From Mansonella perstans (Eukaryota > Nematoda > Chromadorea > Rhabditida > Onchocercidae), in contig JBAMDO010000008.1 in the NCBI GenBank assembly GCA_037074765.1, forward strand, positions 1 to 64,000: a stretch of 64,000 bases of DNA. Direction: 5' to 3'. Position 1 is the first letter of the stretch; every line of letters starts with the position of its first letter. Shown here one piece after another: positions 1-13,800 of this stretch. A program made the translations under genes and the position numbers. Below the pieces are notes generated by a model that was not told the DNA's origin, made no database searches, and worked only from the letters and a program-made list of their open reading frames with translations.

Positions 1-50
1 CTAATAGAAGAAGTTTACTTTTGCTATTATTTTAATTGAAATTTTTGTAG

Positions 51-1797
51 AATTATGAGGATTTTGAAGAAGCCGTTGAAGAAAATCAGTTGCCAGAATT
101 TCTTCGCTTAATACCTCCATCAACGGTAAGCTTTGAATGTTTGAACAAATTCACACAGTTTTGTTTTGTTTTGTTTTAATTTTGGTATGAGAAATATTGG
201 CAGTAGAAGAAGTTAGTTATTCGTTGTCTATTCGTATACTTTGAAAAAAAATATACGAAAAGCCATTAATTTTCATTCATTAAGTCAATGAAAATGGAGT
301 GACGGTAGTGTAAAAATTATAGTGTACTTTTTAAGATTTATTTTAGCTATAATCTATTAATAAACCACAAGCCATAAATCATAAGCTAATAAGCTAGCCA
401 TAATTTATGGCTTTTCAAAAGAAATCGATAGAGTGATGAGCAGTAGAAAAATGTGAAGAAACCTTCAAGACGATCGTATCTTCATTTTAAATATATTAGA
501 AATTTCACACGTGGACCAGTTATGCGTACGTGAACAACGTTTACCTTATGCAATAGTTGAATGATTGAAAGTTGTAAAATATTTTTTTAGCAAAAAAAAT
601 GAATTATCTGTACGGTAAGTATGATTAATTATCGTTTTGTCTCTGTGATCGTCATTTGCACCTCTTGACTCATGCAAGAATATTTATTTCTCATGAACAT
701 TTTCATAAGCAGCACATGAAAAATTTAAGGAACTCTAAAAGAAAGCTGGATTATTCTTGAAACAAAGTAATCCGGTTTTTATAATTTTATAAAAATGAAA
801 GACTTTCTCTTCTTTCAAGATATTCCAAAAATTCAAAGCATGTCTGCTAAAACTTTCGCTTTATATCAATGTAGTAGTTCTTTGCTGAATGCTTTATGGC
901 TTAAAGATAATTATTGCAAGTACTCTCACACTTGCAAATCATTTCGATAATCAGTGAAATAGAACTGATTGATAAAATATTTTGATGAACTGAAAATGAT
1001 CGGTCAATAAGTATAATGTTAGATAGATCAATGGACTATAAATGTGGAAATGATAGGAATTATGGATAAATGGATTGCTAACATTATCATTCAATTCAAT
1101 TAAATGCTTTTCTTAGTGCATTTCAATTTATTTATGATATTAATTTAAAAAATTTTGCTTCATTTTAAAATTTTTTTCTTGGCTATTTAAATGAGAACAC
1201 GCCTACGCCTATATTTCCTAATTGCACAATTTTTTGAAAGGAGAAAATCCATTTTTATATCCTGATGCTATCCATACTGCTTTAGCTTCTCTAATTCATA
1301 TTATTTTCATTTAAAAAAAAAAAAAAAAAAAATTTCAGGAAGACGTTAGCGACGATGAAGAGCAAGATGAGGAAGATGAAGAAGAGGGTACAAGTAAAAG
1401 TGAAATATCTGAGGAATGTGATGTGGAGGGAGAAGATGAGGAAGAACAAGATGAGGAAGGACAGATAGATGATGAGAGTAGAGATATATCAAGTGGTTTA
1501 GGTAGTTCAAGTAATGAAGATAAGGAGGAAGATACAAAAAATAATGGAGTAATAGGTAGTGATGTCGAAAAAGTAGAAGATAGGATAGAGGATGAAGAAG
1601 GAACGGAAGAAGATGAAGATGAACAAGATGAAGAAGAAGGAGATAAGATAGAGGATGGAGAAGAGATGGAAAAAGATGAGAATAAAGAAGATGAGACAGA
1701 GGATGAGGAAGAGACGGAAGGAGAGGATGAGGATGAAGATGAAGAAGTAGAGTTGGAAGATGAAGATTTCGAGGATTTAGGTGATGAGGTTAAATGA
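51..1797 (+). CDS. C-terminal part of an unidentified protein with an acidic tail (partial)
   Basis: Two exons are visible: 51-125, reading NYEDFEEAVEENQLPEF and on, and 1339-1797, ending in TGA. Both meet in phase 0 with good splice sites (tttttgtag before 51, gtaagc after 125, tttcag before 1339). The last exon encodes about 150 residues made almost wholly of Glu and Asp with some Lys and Ser and no hydrophobic core, so it is a disordered polyanionic tail. Such tails are common in nucleolar, chromatin and chaperone proteins, but I do not recognise the family and the upstream exons lie outside the window. The purine-rich strand could hide low-complexity drift, but the frame stays open over 450 bases and splices cleanly. 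The gene converges on UPRT copy 1, whose stop is about 1 kb downstream. Confidence 0.6.
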
Positions 1798-1984
1798 TAA
1801 TGATCATTGATGAAATTAGATTGTTGATCTTTTTGAAATCTCTCTTTGTATCGTTGGCTATTTTGATTTTTTTCGATTTACACTTTCAAAATTATAAAAT
1901 TAATTCATGAGAGTAGTTAGGATGAAGGTAAGAAAGTAAGGAATCTATTATCTAGTATGATAGATTGTGAATTGTCGGCCTCAT
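1798..1984. other. 3' flank of the acidic-tail gene
   Basis: This short AT-rich spacer lies between the acidic-tail stop codon and the edge of the first UPRT duplication block. I see no further element in it. Confidence 0.4.
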
Positions 1985-2425
1985 AAGGAGGAAGAGATAG
2001 CAGGTTGATCCTAATCAAAAATAAGTATATTTTACTACTCTTCAGAATTACTATTCTTTTGGTGGTAGTGGATCAAATGTTCCTTCTTGAAATGGCCAAC
2101 TTACGTATTTAGTCTTTCATTTTACTTGTTATTTCAAAAAGGTATTAAATCAGGAGAAATCTCGGAGAATTTTACTTCTTTCTGTCTTTCCTCGAGATCT
2201 TCAATTTTATCAGTCCTTGAGATATTTTGATTTTTATTCTCATTCGTGGAAAGCTTTTCAACGAAAATGTTTCAACCGAAGACATGTATTATCAAAAGAA
2301 ATATTTTTAAAAAGTGTAAAATGATTATAAATAATTTTGCGAACTACCGCCCTAGACTCATCTCCTTATCATCCTGTTGTAATATCTGTGCAATTCATTC
2401 ACTGTTTTATTTTCGGCAAAAGATA

Positions 2426-2620
2426 AAAGTTTATGCTAAATAAGTACTAATAGAGCTAATTGGATGCAAAGATAAAAATAATCAAAAATACATCAACTGT
2501 AAACGAGATAAGTAAGACAGAAAAAGTTTATGCTAAATAAATACCAATAAAGCTATAACACTGGATGCAAAGATAAAAATAAAAGTACATCTACTGTAAA
2601 TGAGATAGATAAGATAGAAA
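2426..2620. repeat. 97-bp tandem duplication downstream of UPRT copy 1
   Basis: Two head-to-tail units begin aaagtttatgctaaataa at 2426 and 2523, a period of 97 bases, with roughly 85-90% identity by eye. Copy 3 carries the mirror image at about 20515-20709. Copy 2 retains only one unit. Confidence 0.75.
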
Positions 2621-2815
2621 GATAAATGAAATAGAACAAAAAAAAAGTGACATTTACAATGCTTCGAACATTCCTTTTCATTCTCAATCATTGAAGAACT
2701 TTGGATGAAAGCAGTAGACAAAAGTTCATGATAATTTCTAACAGAATAACAGTAGACGCAGATGATGTACCATTTTATAATAGGTTGAGCGAAAACTGAA
2801 ATTACAAAGATTGGT

Positions 2816-4543
2816 TCAGTCGGTGCCAAAATATTTGGTTGTAAACCATAACGGTGTCAACGGATTGATATCGCTCGTGAGTATGGATATATTTGGAAAC
2901 TGACCCATAACCTGTTTGATGCCTACAAATTTCATACTTGTCTCGTTCAACATAAGATTCAATAAAAAAATACAGAAGACTGAGAATAGAAGTTTTCCCA
3001 ATACTGATAAAGTCGCATGTTCAAAACTTGCAAAACTCACCGGCAGGCGTTGCGAATAAAGTTAATAGTAAAATGTTCTTCTCGATTACACCATTTTCTA
3101 CTAGTACTGATACCGCCTTGATCACCGTGGCACCTGTACCTGAAAATACAACGTTTGAAGAACACTGAATGAGAAATTAGTGAAGATCCTTCAAATTTAA
3201 ATAGAAATAGGTTAGGATAAAAATGGACAAATTCTAATTGAATTTGGTTTGAAAAAGTAAATCCTGAGTTGAGAATGTGTAAGTCTTTCAATACATTTTC
3301 ACTAATGATTTCTGGAAGAAAGTAATATTAAATAAAGCTCATACAGCAATTAACAAAAAACTACACCAGATCTCAAATGCAAGTTTCTATGGAAATTAGA
3401 ATATGCGGGAATCGTTTTATTTTAGTCCTATACGAACCAGGTAATATTTGGTATTTCCGTATATAAAATTATAGTTTACCATAAAACCTACTAAGTAGTG
3501 GGTACAGAAGTAATACTCTTCGGTGCCTGATGTCTGGCATTAGTCGAGCATACAGCAATCTTGTGTCGTCACCCACCAACATTTTACCAATCCGAATCGA
3601 CCTGGATAAAACTAGCGTGCAAAGACGAAAAATGTTACTACAGATACTCGAAATAATTTGTTGTGCATCGCTCATTGATGCATAAAAATGTTTGAAATCT
3701 ATTTTCCTAAGTTGGCATATTTCAAAATTCGGTTCGCTCTATCAAATTTTTAAATATACTGCATTAGTATCGTGTATGATATGATGTTGTCTAAATCTCC
3801 GCAAGTGCAATTGAGTTCGGTTTTTTTGTGAGAACGCATTAGTATTCAAATTAAAGAAAATCCATCCATAATTAAAGTATATAATGTAACCTGCAACACT
3901 GCCGCAAAGCTTGCTCCATTGCTTCTCCTCCTCGACATATCGAAACACCACAGTTTCCTCGACAGAATGCAATACCTTCATACTTCACTCGTGCTGGAGT
4001 TTCTATTTCAACGTTTGTGTAAGGCAGCCTGTTCAGACCCTCCTCAACTACCAGCCTAATCAAACGATCAACATAAAACACGAAATCCGAATGACTTGTT
4101 TCCCTGAAAATTTTTGTTCATTGCGCAAGCATCAAGCATATATATAATTACAGAAATCATAATGTAAAAGCAGTATTCGTACTGACAAATTATAAAAATG
4201 AATTATGTCTACAACTTTAATCTTACTTTTCTGTAAGATTTCTCATTAATCTTGAAGATGAAAATAAAATAAGTGGATCCAATCAAGCGACCAACATAAA
4301 ACAAGAAATCCAGATGATTTGTTTCCTTGGAAATGATTAATTTCCTGACTTATTTCCCTGGAAATGACTTGTTTCCCTTTTTTGATCTCGTGGCACTAAC
4401 CTGTCCATTATGATGGTTTGCAATTCTATGACTTGATCAGTACGTTCCAATACGTAAACATTTTCCACACTATCGTTTTTCTTCTCACTAACAGCATCCT
4501 CCGTTGCATTCTTAAGTATTTCAGCATGAATAATCTCCCCCAT
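2816..4543 (-). CDS. UPRT: Uracil phosphoribosyltransferase-like protein, copy 1
   Basis: Five exons on the minus strand: 4543-4401, 4103-3891, 3601-3492, 3139-3041 and 2922-2816, together 672 bases or 223 residues with no internal stop. The product matches the UPRT/FUR1-like family of the pyrimidine salvage pathway (uracil + PRPP to UMP). Visible family motifs are GVSICRGGEAMEQAL, CCRSIRIGKMLV, LLLYPLLSTGATVIKAV and the exact C-terminal KYFGTD. The PRPP-binding loop normally starts with an acidic residue (DPMLATG in bacterial enzymes); here Tyr is at that site, as in the vertebrate homologue, so activity is uncertain. The N-terminal 48 residues are variable in the family. The protein is almost identical to copy 3. 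The gene diverges from the Argonaute gene and converges on the acidic-tail gene. A tttcag ahead of the ATG looks like a trans-splice acceptor. Confidence 0.88.
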
Positions 4544-4953
4544 ATTTTTAAATCTGAAATCTTTACATCTTTATTTTTGCAGGAATGTTTTAAGTTCAGA
4601 AATCGTACAGCAGCACGTACAACACGTCACTACCACGTAACACTAGCCGCTAAAACTCTTCCTCATCTATGTCAAGCATTACGAGTAAATATCAGGACTT
4701 TTACTGAATTTCACTATGTAAACTTCATCTTACGTATGAATCAATTGAAAGTGTAAAATTCAGACACTTGTTAGTCACAGTGAGTGGGCTTTTTGGTGGT
4801 ATTTTTTGTGGCTTTTTGGTGGAGATGAATTTGGTGATATTTGTTGTGATCCACTGGGGTTATTTATGATGTCATTCATATGTTTGTATTATTGCGTATT
4901 GTAGTTTGTGAAGCATTTTGGAAATTTGCTGCAACAAAGTTCTGTCTTTTTTT

Positions 4954-7810
4954 ACTTTTTCTCTTTTTAGTTCTTTTTTTTTGATGTCGTGAAATCAATT
5001 TTGGTACATATCAGTTGAACAATTAAACTTTTTCTTTTCGTACTGTAGGGAAATTTTTTATGATTTGAAAGTTCACTTTTTAGAAGGGAAAGTGTTGTTT
5101 CTGTGATTTCTTTTGATTGTTTTACATCGCATCACTTAAAAACTGACATTTTTTATGTTTTTGTTGTTTCTATATCTGTTTATTTCTTTTTTTTTTTTTT
5201 TGTAATTTTGGAAAACATTTTCATTTTGTATGAAAGTTTGCCTTAATTTTCGCAAGAATTTGTTTTCAAAGTAATGTATATGTGAAAATGACCAAATTAA
5301 CATTGAAGTGAATATATGTTAGAGGAAGAAAAGGAGTGAAGGAGTTTTGCTTGTAATTTAATGGTCAGATTTTCCGACATTTCATAATAAAGTTGCATTT
5401 TATTCGTATTTTAGTTGAAACGTCAGCTTTTCTAATTTTCTCTAAAATATAGCAATTGATCAGGTGGTAGATGTGAATGCTAATTTAATCTTGAAGATAT
5501 CGGAGCTTCTCCTACTCTTTGGGATATATTTGTATGGTTACGTTTTTTCTTAATTTCATTTATCGAAATTCAATTTCTTTGTTAAAGAAAGGTGCAAAAA
5601 ATGGTCAGAAAATGATGGCTCATTTATTATAATTATTGTCGAATATAAATTTCCATTCCAAATTTGAATTGTTGCAAAAACATCAAATTGTGATTTTTAT
5701 TTCTTATTTTTAATTCTTAATTTTGTACGTGGATTGTTGTGAAAGTTTAGGATTAGCTTGTTAGTGAAGTTTTGCTGTTTGCACTGACCAATCATTTGGA
5801 ATTTGATGGACAAATTAATTTGTATGATAGAGAATGGAAAAAGAAATTGAAGAATTGAACCTAGTTGAAATCGAATGGCAACCTACATGGTAACCCTTAT
5901 GAAATCCAACACATTGTAGAAGTTTGTTTGCCACATCCCGATGACTTCATTCATATGAGTCATTTAATCAGAGATGGCTTATAAAATGTCACATCCTTTA
6001 GGATATACCAAACCTTAGCTGATTCATTATGCTAAAAATAACATATGTGGCATACTGTATCAACCTTTCTATTTATAAACAAAAACGACAATTACATTAC
6101 AATGTTGTAAATATATTTTATGTATTTGAATCTCTTTATTCTATCAAAGATGAATATCATTTCATGGGAATTGAAACAAAATAAGAACAGATAAAGGAAT
6201 ATGCGATCTTTCGCTCTCTGTGTACATAATTCCTTTATTCGATGAGAAAAAAAAAATTGTCGAATGTTATTATTTGATCAGATTATGTTTAAAATTGGAA
6301 AGCAGGAAATTTTAGCTAGTAATTTTGTCGTAGGAATTAGGAACGAGTCATCGGGATATCTCGGGAAATTGGTATATTTTTCAACAGTAGTTACAATATT
6401 TACTTTCTGTCGCATTTACAGGATAAAAATGTTAATTTTAAATTTTCAATAATAGTATTTTAAGTGTGCGAAAGGTGGTTGCTTGCACTTTTCAAACGCT
6501 TAATGAACGGTTTGGTGAACAATCTATTGGATACACATAGCTTTCTTAATTGATAGGTAATTCTTGAACGGTCTTTTCTGCATCTTTATTATAAGCTGGT
6601 ATTTCTTACCAGGATTCAACTATTAGATTGTAAGTAAATCGTGGGTATTCATGGATTCGTGGATACGTGGGTATAATACATTCTGCTTATGTTTGATTAT
6701 ATGCATGTATCCATTTGTATGCTGTCTAAATGCGCTTTCATTGATTCACATGCATTTGCATAAGCTACATGCTTACATGATACAGTTTGGTTAGCGGGAA
6801 AAGGGAAAAGAAGCAAATAAGGAAAGAAAGGAAGGAAAATAGGAGATGATAGATGATAGTTCGTGATAAGCATGACTGTTGGCAAAATAATATCGTATCT
6901 GTGAGAAAAAAGGAACAATTTGATTTTATGTCAGTTATATCGGGATGATATGCTAAATACGGGTGAACAGGGGTTCACTGGTTGAGGAGGATGAAGCAAC
7001 TAAGTGATTTGTTGATTAGTCTTTAAGGAAGATTACACAAGTTGCAAAGAAGTAAGAAATTTAAAGAATACGAGTTTATTATAGTAGATTTTAGGACTAG
7101 GCTGACGCCAGGTAACCATCCAGTCATATGAAATAAAAAGGAAATTTACAGATGATCTTACCAATGTTCCGAACAGAAATTTAGCATTGAATGATATTTG
7201 ATGCTTTCATGATAACAGAGACCGATTAGTGAATGGAAAACTACTGAAGCGATAGTGTTTGACGTATTAGAATTCAATAATGTAGATAAATGAATTTCTC
7301 TATTTTTAGTTGATTTGCAATTAACACAGTCGATATAATGGCAGGTAAGCGTTTCTTGTTTTTTTTTTTTTTTTATGGTAGGTAACCGTAAGCATTTTCG
7401 TGAGGGCACAATTAAAAAACTATTTCATATATATTTGCTATGCAATATGTTGAAATGGTACAGTAGTATGCTGGATTTTTCTATGTTGTGTTATGTTGAG
7501 CAGGTACATCAGATTTAGATAATAAACATTCTTTGAGTGGGTTTTTTTTCTTTTGATTTCATCTGTAGTAACATTGTGCCAAGTGGGTGCGTGTAAGATT
7601 GCTAGTGATAAATTGAGACGTAAGTTCTAAGCTTCTAAAAAACTGATGGGGAAAAATATGATGGACAGTTTCGGAGTGAATGAAGATGTTGAACTTTACT
7701 TTTCATCGTTTTTCCTGTTGTTGATAGCAGTTAAGTGTTGGTTGTAAATCAGTGCTTCCATTGAATGATTTTTCAGTCTTTCAGCAGGTAGTGGAGTTGA
7801 GAAGATCAAA
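4954..7810. other. Intergenic region between UPRT copy 1 and the Argonaute gene
   Basis: AT-rich DNA with several T-runs (for example near 5188 and 7360). ORFs here are short, have biased composition and lack splice context. It should hold the divergent promoters of UPRT copy 1 and the Argonaute gene, but I cannot point to a specific element. Confidence 0.4.
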
Positions 7811-10800
7811 ATGCAGGCATCGAAAGCAGATGTAAGTTATGACCAATATATTGTATTATGCGATAAATTACTACTAGATCTGGATAATTTTGTAACCGAG
7901 TTTGCTGATTTATTGTTTATAAAGCAGTCTTTTCGATTTGTTTTTTATGGAAGGAATTGTGTGCACAATCATCGGTATAAACATTTTAGATAAGTGAGTT
8001 GCCAGTTCGTTTGGCGAAAAAAATTGCTCCAGGAACCCGCAAGGATGATACACTGAAAGTAGCCACAAATGTTTGGGAATTGACTCTATCAAAAAATGTA
8101 CCGATATATCGTTATGATTTCCGTGTATTGGAAGAATATCCACCTAAAAAAGGTAGCAGCGAACCATCATTTAAGGAAGTAACGAAACAAACGCGAAATG
8201 AGTAAGTAGTTTTCTTTACTTAGTAGTCCTTAGTCATTGTTACGGAAGTCTTCATACAATTAACTTCTACTCTTTTATATATTAAAAAAATATTGTTGTA
8301 CTGCAAGGGAGTTTGTGATTGCTGTACAATTGATATTTTAGCACTGTTTACTGTAGTGTAGTGAAAAGAATTAGGATCAAAAGAGGCGATTTTTGAGAAT
8401 TAACGAGAAGGGCAGGATATTTTCTTATGTGCAGGATTGTGTACGATGTTTCAATTAACTTTCAAATTTAGCGATACTAACGAAAAATTTTCAAGTTATC
8501 TTGCTGTGGATCGCAAAGCAAAATGCGTTACGATTTATCAAACTTTGTTAAAACGGGAGGAGCAGTTTTTCGGTGCCCAATACTCGCTAATTTATGATCT
8601 TGCATCGATTTTATATTCACTACGAAAATTAATTTTTCCAGTAACAATTGGAGATGAGGTTGGAATTTTTTTTCACAATCATTGTATATTATATATGATG
8701 GGAGTATTGCATGAGGTTGATAATTAACTGGAATTGATAGGGCCTGAAAAAGAAGCCAGAGAATTAGGAAGAGTGGTTAAGACAACAGTTGAAGTAATAT
8801 CACTAACTTTCACGCAGCCAGGATAGGTTTTCAAGCCATTTATGCTTTATTTCGCTTTTCATATTTAATAATGGTTCCTCAGTATTGAATGCAATTAATT
8901 AAAATTTCATATCAGAGATTCATTTTATAAATAGCCTCATCTGGTTCGATTCATTTTGATTTATTGTCCACTGGATATCACCAATTGTGTAGGGTATAAC
9001 ATAATATTTTGCTAGGAAATTAGCTTAAAAGCCCAAAGTATTGATAAATATGAAGTTTGAGAGAGCCAGAAATTACTCAAGATAGCTTTTTTCCCCAATT
9101 TTTTCGTTTCCTTTATTTTTTGAGAGTTGAATAATTTTTCGTTTCCTTTTTTTTTTGGAAGCTATAAGAGGGTTCGACGTAGCTCCAGAAAACTACGAAG
9201 TAATAAGGCAGATGTTAACCGACAAATATGGTAACCCTGCAATCATCAAAAAATCATTATACAATGAATTCCAGTCCATCCAACGGAACGACAAGGAATG
9301 GAATTTTTTCGTTTCCTTTATTTTTTGAGAGTTGAATAATTTTTCGTTTCCTTTTTTTTTTTTTTTTTTGAGAATTGAATAACTTTTTAGCAACAGAAAA
9401 CATTTTTTCTGATGCCAAATGAGCTTCCGGAGAATACTGTTGCTGAAGATTGTGTGAAAGTTCATGTACACGTGAGTCCATTCGATCTTAATTTTTCATG
9501 TTTGTTTTGTGCAAAGATTCTATTGAAAACATTGATTTCATTACAAAAATGGCGGTGCTTCACTCCAAGTTAAACAACTTAATTTGATAGTAGTAGGTAA
9601 TTCAAATTAGGTTTTTGTTCAGAACTGAATAAAAGCATGAAGAAGTTTTCATGATGCAGTTAAGAATGGATTGACGATTCTATCTAGTATTTGGACGGAC
9701 TTTTTTTTTGGTGAGGAGTGTTGAATGGTGGAATAGAGAGCGAATATATATTTAATGCCAATTATTAATCAGTGCAAAACCATCAAGTATTTATCAGGTT
9801 TCCATCGAAGATTTGGTCGTTATATTTTTTGCTGTTATAAACAAACGGAAGGGTTTCTTTTTTTAATGCAGGTTAAGCCGTGTAAAGAGGATTTCCAGTT
9901 AACAACTAATGATCTGAAGAATTGCGTCAGTAATAATCCAGATGAAATCAACCGTAGTTTACAGCAGTTTTTAGAAATTTTGGCCATGCAGGAAGTATTT
10001 TTTACATCGTAAGTTAAAGTGTTGTTTGTTAAAGTGAAAGTTTTCTGCACAAAATTCATCGCAAATGTATTTCTTAGTGTTCGATTATGTTCGAAAGTCA
10101 GAGAACATTTAAGCATATAGCGTAAATTGTTTATTTGACCGTGACTAGTTTGCAAGTGTAAGTCTGAAATTGGTCATACGTCCATAGGTTTGAATGGAGT
10201 ATTGATGTTGTTATGGTTCAGAAGGTCTCGATGACCATGCTGTTATTATTTCTTTCTCTTTTTCGTTGTGTTGCTTTCTGGCACCGATTATATATTTTCA
10301 GGGGTCGTTTTGTGAGTTACGGTACAAGCCAGTGTTACCTTATGTATCCAGAGCAGTTTGGCTTTGGAGATATATCCCCATTGGATGAAGGAAAATATGT
10401 TGCTGTTGGTGCATCGAAAGGTGTACGAATTATTGAAGGACCGCGAGGCATGAACGCAGCATTAACAATCGATGGTTGGTTCAGTATTTGTTAGAACTTT
10501 GACTTACCTGCTATCTTTGCATGGGTCGATTATTTATATCCCGCAGAATTGTAGAAATTTGGAGAATATAGAGATCATTTTTTTCATTTCTATTAATTTT
10601 AGTGAAGAAAACAGCATTTCATTACGATAATCAGAACTTGCTTGAGAAGGTGGAATGCATCATCCATAGGGAGAGAAGAGGAAGTATAGGCTTGGCGCAT
10701 AATATTAATCAACAAACAATAGCTATTTTAAATAAAGCTCTCAAAGGTATTGTTTCTACGGTAAATATCAAATATTGATACTGATATCAGTTGATATTCA

Positions 10801-13800
10801 TGGTTAAAAGTTTTCTAATTCGAAAACACATTGTTACTGTTAAATTTTTTGTCGATCTCTGATTGTTCTGCTGAACAACACAACTGATTTGTTGCCAGTG
10901 ACGAAAAGAGGGCTCATTCCATGCGTAAAAATCACCTGTGCTGCCACAAAGTAAATTTTAAACTCCATCGCAAGTTTGGTTTATATGCCTCACTAGTTGT
11001 TTTCTTTTTTCCTTGTTTGGAACTTGGAAAAAAGTTTGATTGCAGGGTTGTACGTGCGTTGTAATTATGGCAAAAACCGTGCATTCACCATTACAGGTGT
11101 TTCAAATGAAAATGCGCGTACATCGAAGTAAAATTTTGCAATTGTTTTATTGTCGTCCTTTTATTTTAGTGCTGCTGTATTTTTCTTTCCAATTTTTAAG
11201 GTTGGTCACCAGAAGCGGTGAAATGACGGTTGAAAAGTACTTTGGGATGAAATATTCTGTGAAACTGAAATATCCAATGTTACCATTGATTGTGGAACGG
11301 TGTCAACCGAAAAATAACTTTTATCCAATGGAAGTACTAATTGTATGTGAGAATCAGCGGGTATCTAAAGGACAACAGACACCATCTCAAGTGCAAACGA
11401 TGATTCGAGTAAGTATTTGGCTCGATTTCCAGCATCGCTTTCTAAACTTAGTGCTTGTATCAGGACTGTTTGTTTTACAAAATTCAATCGATTTTTTCCG
11501 TTTAGAGTTTTTCAGCCGTTGTTTTTAAAATTTCTGAATATACTGCTTAGAGTTTAAAATTTGTTAGTTCCTTGTTTGTGTTTGATCAAATCACAACTAA
11601 AGTACTTTTTTTCTGATCTGGCAAGCCATTTAAGCAATCCAATGAAGCAAACTGTTCATTTATAATCTTTTGCATTCTTATATAGATAGATTTTATGATT
11701 TTTTTTTCTTAGGAGTGCGCTATAGTCCCATCTCTCCGATGGAAGCAGACGCTAAGACTAAGTGAAGCGATGAAACTCAAGCAGAATAAATGGATGAAGA
11801 ATTGTAACGTGACTGTTACGAATAATTTGACAGTATTTGTTATTCTCTTTCTCGATCTTGTTTGTTTGGGTTCAGTAATATAAATGAGTTTCTATGGGAC
11901 AAGTGGACAAGAATTGGATTTTTAGTAAATTTAAACACTTAACGTTGAATTATCGCGTGTTCACCATCTGTTGTGCTTTTAAAATATATCTTAATTGTAT
12001 CAAAAACAATTGACGAGATTAAGAATAATCATTTTTTTTTTCTTTTTTTTTTTTATAGCTCGAAGCAAGAGTGCTTCCTGCCCCAAATATTAAGTATCGT
12101 GACAACAAATTGATAAAACCGAATGAGAAGGTTACAATAAATTTTCTTCGATGTTTTTTTTAATAACTTTCCAGTATTTTCTTTGAAGGATTTAATCTAA
12201 CTTTCCAAATAATTTCGTGTTCTTTAAGCTCCAATAATCAGCTTTTTACGTCGATTTTCTTGTAAGAATTTATGCTTATTGTTAAGACTTCATGGATGAA
12301 CGATAGAAATTGTTATCTATTCCCGGCCGCTTGCAAAAATTGGTTTGCGGTGGCATTAATGGGTCCACGAGGAGGAAGACTTAATGAACAGCAATTTCGG
12401 TGAATTTTTCAATGTTACACAGATTTTAAATATTTGAAGTTATAAGTTGTTTCTGGGAGAGGAATATCCGGCGATGTAAATTATTTGGAAAACTTTTTCT
12501 TTTTCTTACTATTCTTTCAATCTCAACAAGGTATTTCATTGATTAGTGAAATATTTACAGTAATTATATACGCAAATTCTTGGAACACTGCCGTCAACAT
12601 GGCATGCAAATGGGCGATCCACTGAAATGTAAGTATATTAATGACTCAACACAACAGGATGTTGAACTGTGGATTACAGAAGCCAAAAGTGAGGCCGCAA
12701 CATTCATTCATTTTGTGACTGCTGATGAATTGAACTACCATGGTGATTATTTCTGAAATATATTGTTTCTTACAGCTATAGTATTTTGAAAAACACGTTA
12801 TAAGCAGCTTTTTGCCAAAATTTGTTCTTCGACTTCGAAATGGTTATATTTTTTATGATTTAGCATTTATAGGCTAGCGCTTTTTTTGTTCGTAATTAAA
12901 AACATCATTTCTTACCTTCATTATTGTAGGCAGCTTTTAGATATCGATTCTAAATAGGTCTGTGTGTTCCTACTTTTAAAAATACATTTGTACATCGAAA
13001 CCCATCTTTTATGTTGTTTTACTAATATGATTTTTATGCGCCTCTTTTTTCTCTGTAGATTTGTCTTTAATAATTGTGGGTTTTCCAGCACATATAAAAT
13101 ATATCGAGTCGCAAGAACAAGTTGTTACACAGGATTTAAAAGCATCAACTGCGTACGCAGTAGCTGTGCAAAACAAACGTCAAACACTTGATAATATCGT
13201 CAATAAAACGAACATAAAGATGGGAGGACTGAATTATTCGGTTCATCTTGAGACGAAGTGACTTTTTCTTACTGCTTTTTCTACTTGCAGAGACTTTCAC
13301 CTGAAACGTTCTTTCCAATTTTTGAAGCGGTATACGACATTTCAGACAAATGGACAAATGGCTTGAAGAAGCCGGATTGCTCATTGTGGGTTTGGATATT
13401 GCACATCCTGCTTATTCTATGATGTCTAGGAAAAATAAAAATACTATTCCATCAGTTGTTGGTGTAAGTGGCAGTTCTTCCTATTTCTAGGTCAAATTTC
13501 GTTTTTGTTTTTCAAGGTTAAATCAATTTTTTAATTACTGTTCGGGTTTCTAGTATTAATGTGTTTCAAGATTTTCCATTCCAGTATTCAGCAAACATAA
13601 AAAAACATCCGTTGGACTTTATTGGCGGATATCGCTATGGTCAAGCTGTTATGGAAGAGGTATGCTCGGTTTTTATTTATCATTTCATAGCATCGATATC
13701 GTTTGCATATAGTTTGATTCCAGTTTAGTTTCAACCATACGAATGCGATAAATATTTAGTTTAATCAGTGAGATGGACAAACAAATGAAACTATGTTATT

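Larger units (their letters stand above)
1985..4953 (-). repeat. Segmental duplication block, copy 1 (contains a UPRT gene)
   Basis: About 3 kb that recurs inverted at 18278-21151 and, shortened, in the same orientation at 15520-17757. The left edge is the taaggaggaagag at 1985, matching the end of copy 3 at 21151. The right edge fades near the caacaaagttctgtc at about 4940, matching copy 2 near 17750. The UPRT exons and introns are almost base-identical to copy 3. The upstream flank (about 4620-4950) is clearly more diverged from copies 2 and 3 than those two are from each other. Confidence 0.85.

Noticed and set aside
4418..4756. A 112-codon plus-strand ORF repeated in all three blocks.
   Set aside because: It is antisense to UPRT exon 1 and its leader; it recurs only because the block is duplicated.
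9193..9481. Two minus-strand ORFs of 74-92 codons.
   Set aside because: They run through T-rich repeats and lie antisense to an Argonaute exon; composition is Lys/Phe-rich with no domain.
13346..13365. An 8-base tandem duplication (acaaatgg twice) seemed to frameshift the Argonaute PIWI region.
   Set aside because: Ending the previous exon at 13257 (donor gtgact) and using the acceptor at 13345 restores a continuous frame through HLETKQMDKWLEEAGLLIVG, so the gene is intact without any shift.
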